DNA from: Sphacelaria rigidula
Lineage: Eukaryota > Phaeophyceae > Sphacelariales
Assembly (NCBI GenBank): GCA_964200075.2
Contig: CAXNAA020000065.1
Coordinates: 1-30,296, forward strand
DNA length: 30,296 nt
Direction of reading: 5' to 3'
The translations under genes were made by a program, and so were the position numbers. Positions 30,236 through 30,296 of the stretch are shown here, one piece after another. Within the stretch, counting starts at the first letter, position 1. Each line of letters opens with the position of its first letter. The notes beneath the pieces are model-generated. The model ran no database searches and was not told the DNA's origin. It saw nothing but the letters and a program-made list of their open reading frames with translations.

Positions 30236-30296
30236 CATGATCATGCATGCCATAGTCATGAGACCATTGACCTCGCATCCCTACAAAGCGGGGACG

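Larger units (their letters stand above)
29539..30296. other. Non-coding tail with two diverged repeat copies
   Basis: No exon resembling the protein was found. The stretch contains a duplicated block (listed separately) and a 14-C run. It is either the 3' flank of the gene or a further intron. Confidence 0.6.

Overview
This is a eukaryotic window holding most of one giant, intron-rich gene on the plus strand. Twenty to twenty-one exons were placed by GT-AG borders, reading-frame continuity and domain continuity. They run from 1529 to about 29538 and encode about 5,000 residues. The 5' end lies upstream of the window; the 3' end is uncertain. Introns averaging several hundred bases, canonical splice sites and a large repetitive FN3 surface-type protein suggest a stramenopile alga, with a brown alga (Ectocarpus-like) the best guess. 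That is inference; no marker gene is present. No RNA gene, promoter, CRISPR array or intact transposon was seen.

Layout. 1-1115 is a tandem array of a ~196-bp unit. 1529-9838 is a run of ten short exons (114-240 bp) separated by introns of 0.25-1.8 kb. 10868-24836 is an intron-poor core with exons of 1332, 3222, 1020, 501 and 6276 bp. 25591-29538 returns to short exons. 29539-30296 holds two diverged copies of a dispersed repeat. Introns 3 and 14 carry two copies of another dispersed element, and intron 6 holds a cluster of direct and inverted repeats.

Protein. Three module types can be read. (1) Fibronectin type III (FN3) domains, recognisable by a VEWD strand and a YxVRVxAxN strand. (2) A module called M here: an E-V/I-Q strand, then FxLxFGG, then DASAxDVExALExL, then IGDVxVSR, then GYxWxVTF. 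(3) A small module called S here, centred on GDxVxVGG followed by a hydrophobic strand. Most FN3 domains are split: their first half ends after VEWD, then 80 to ~970 residues of M and S modules follow, and only then comes the second FN3 half. Some M modules are themselves split by S modules. The architecture looks nested (S in M in FN3). Near the 3' end an array of nine ~13-residue E-x-Q repeats crosses three exons.

Function is unknown. Many N-x-S/T sites, the absence of any catalytic motif and the chain of beta modules suggest a secreted or surface adhesive or matrix protein. All exon junctions but one are phase 0, and three introns interrupt FN3 at the same point (just before the VEWD strand), as expected of a gene grown by duplication of symmetrical exons.
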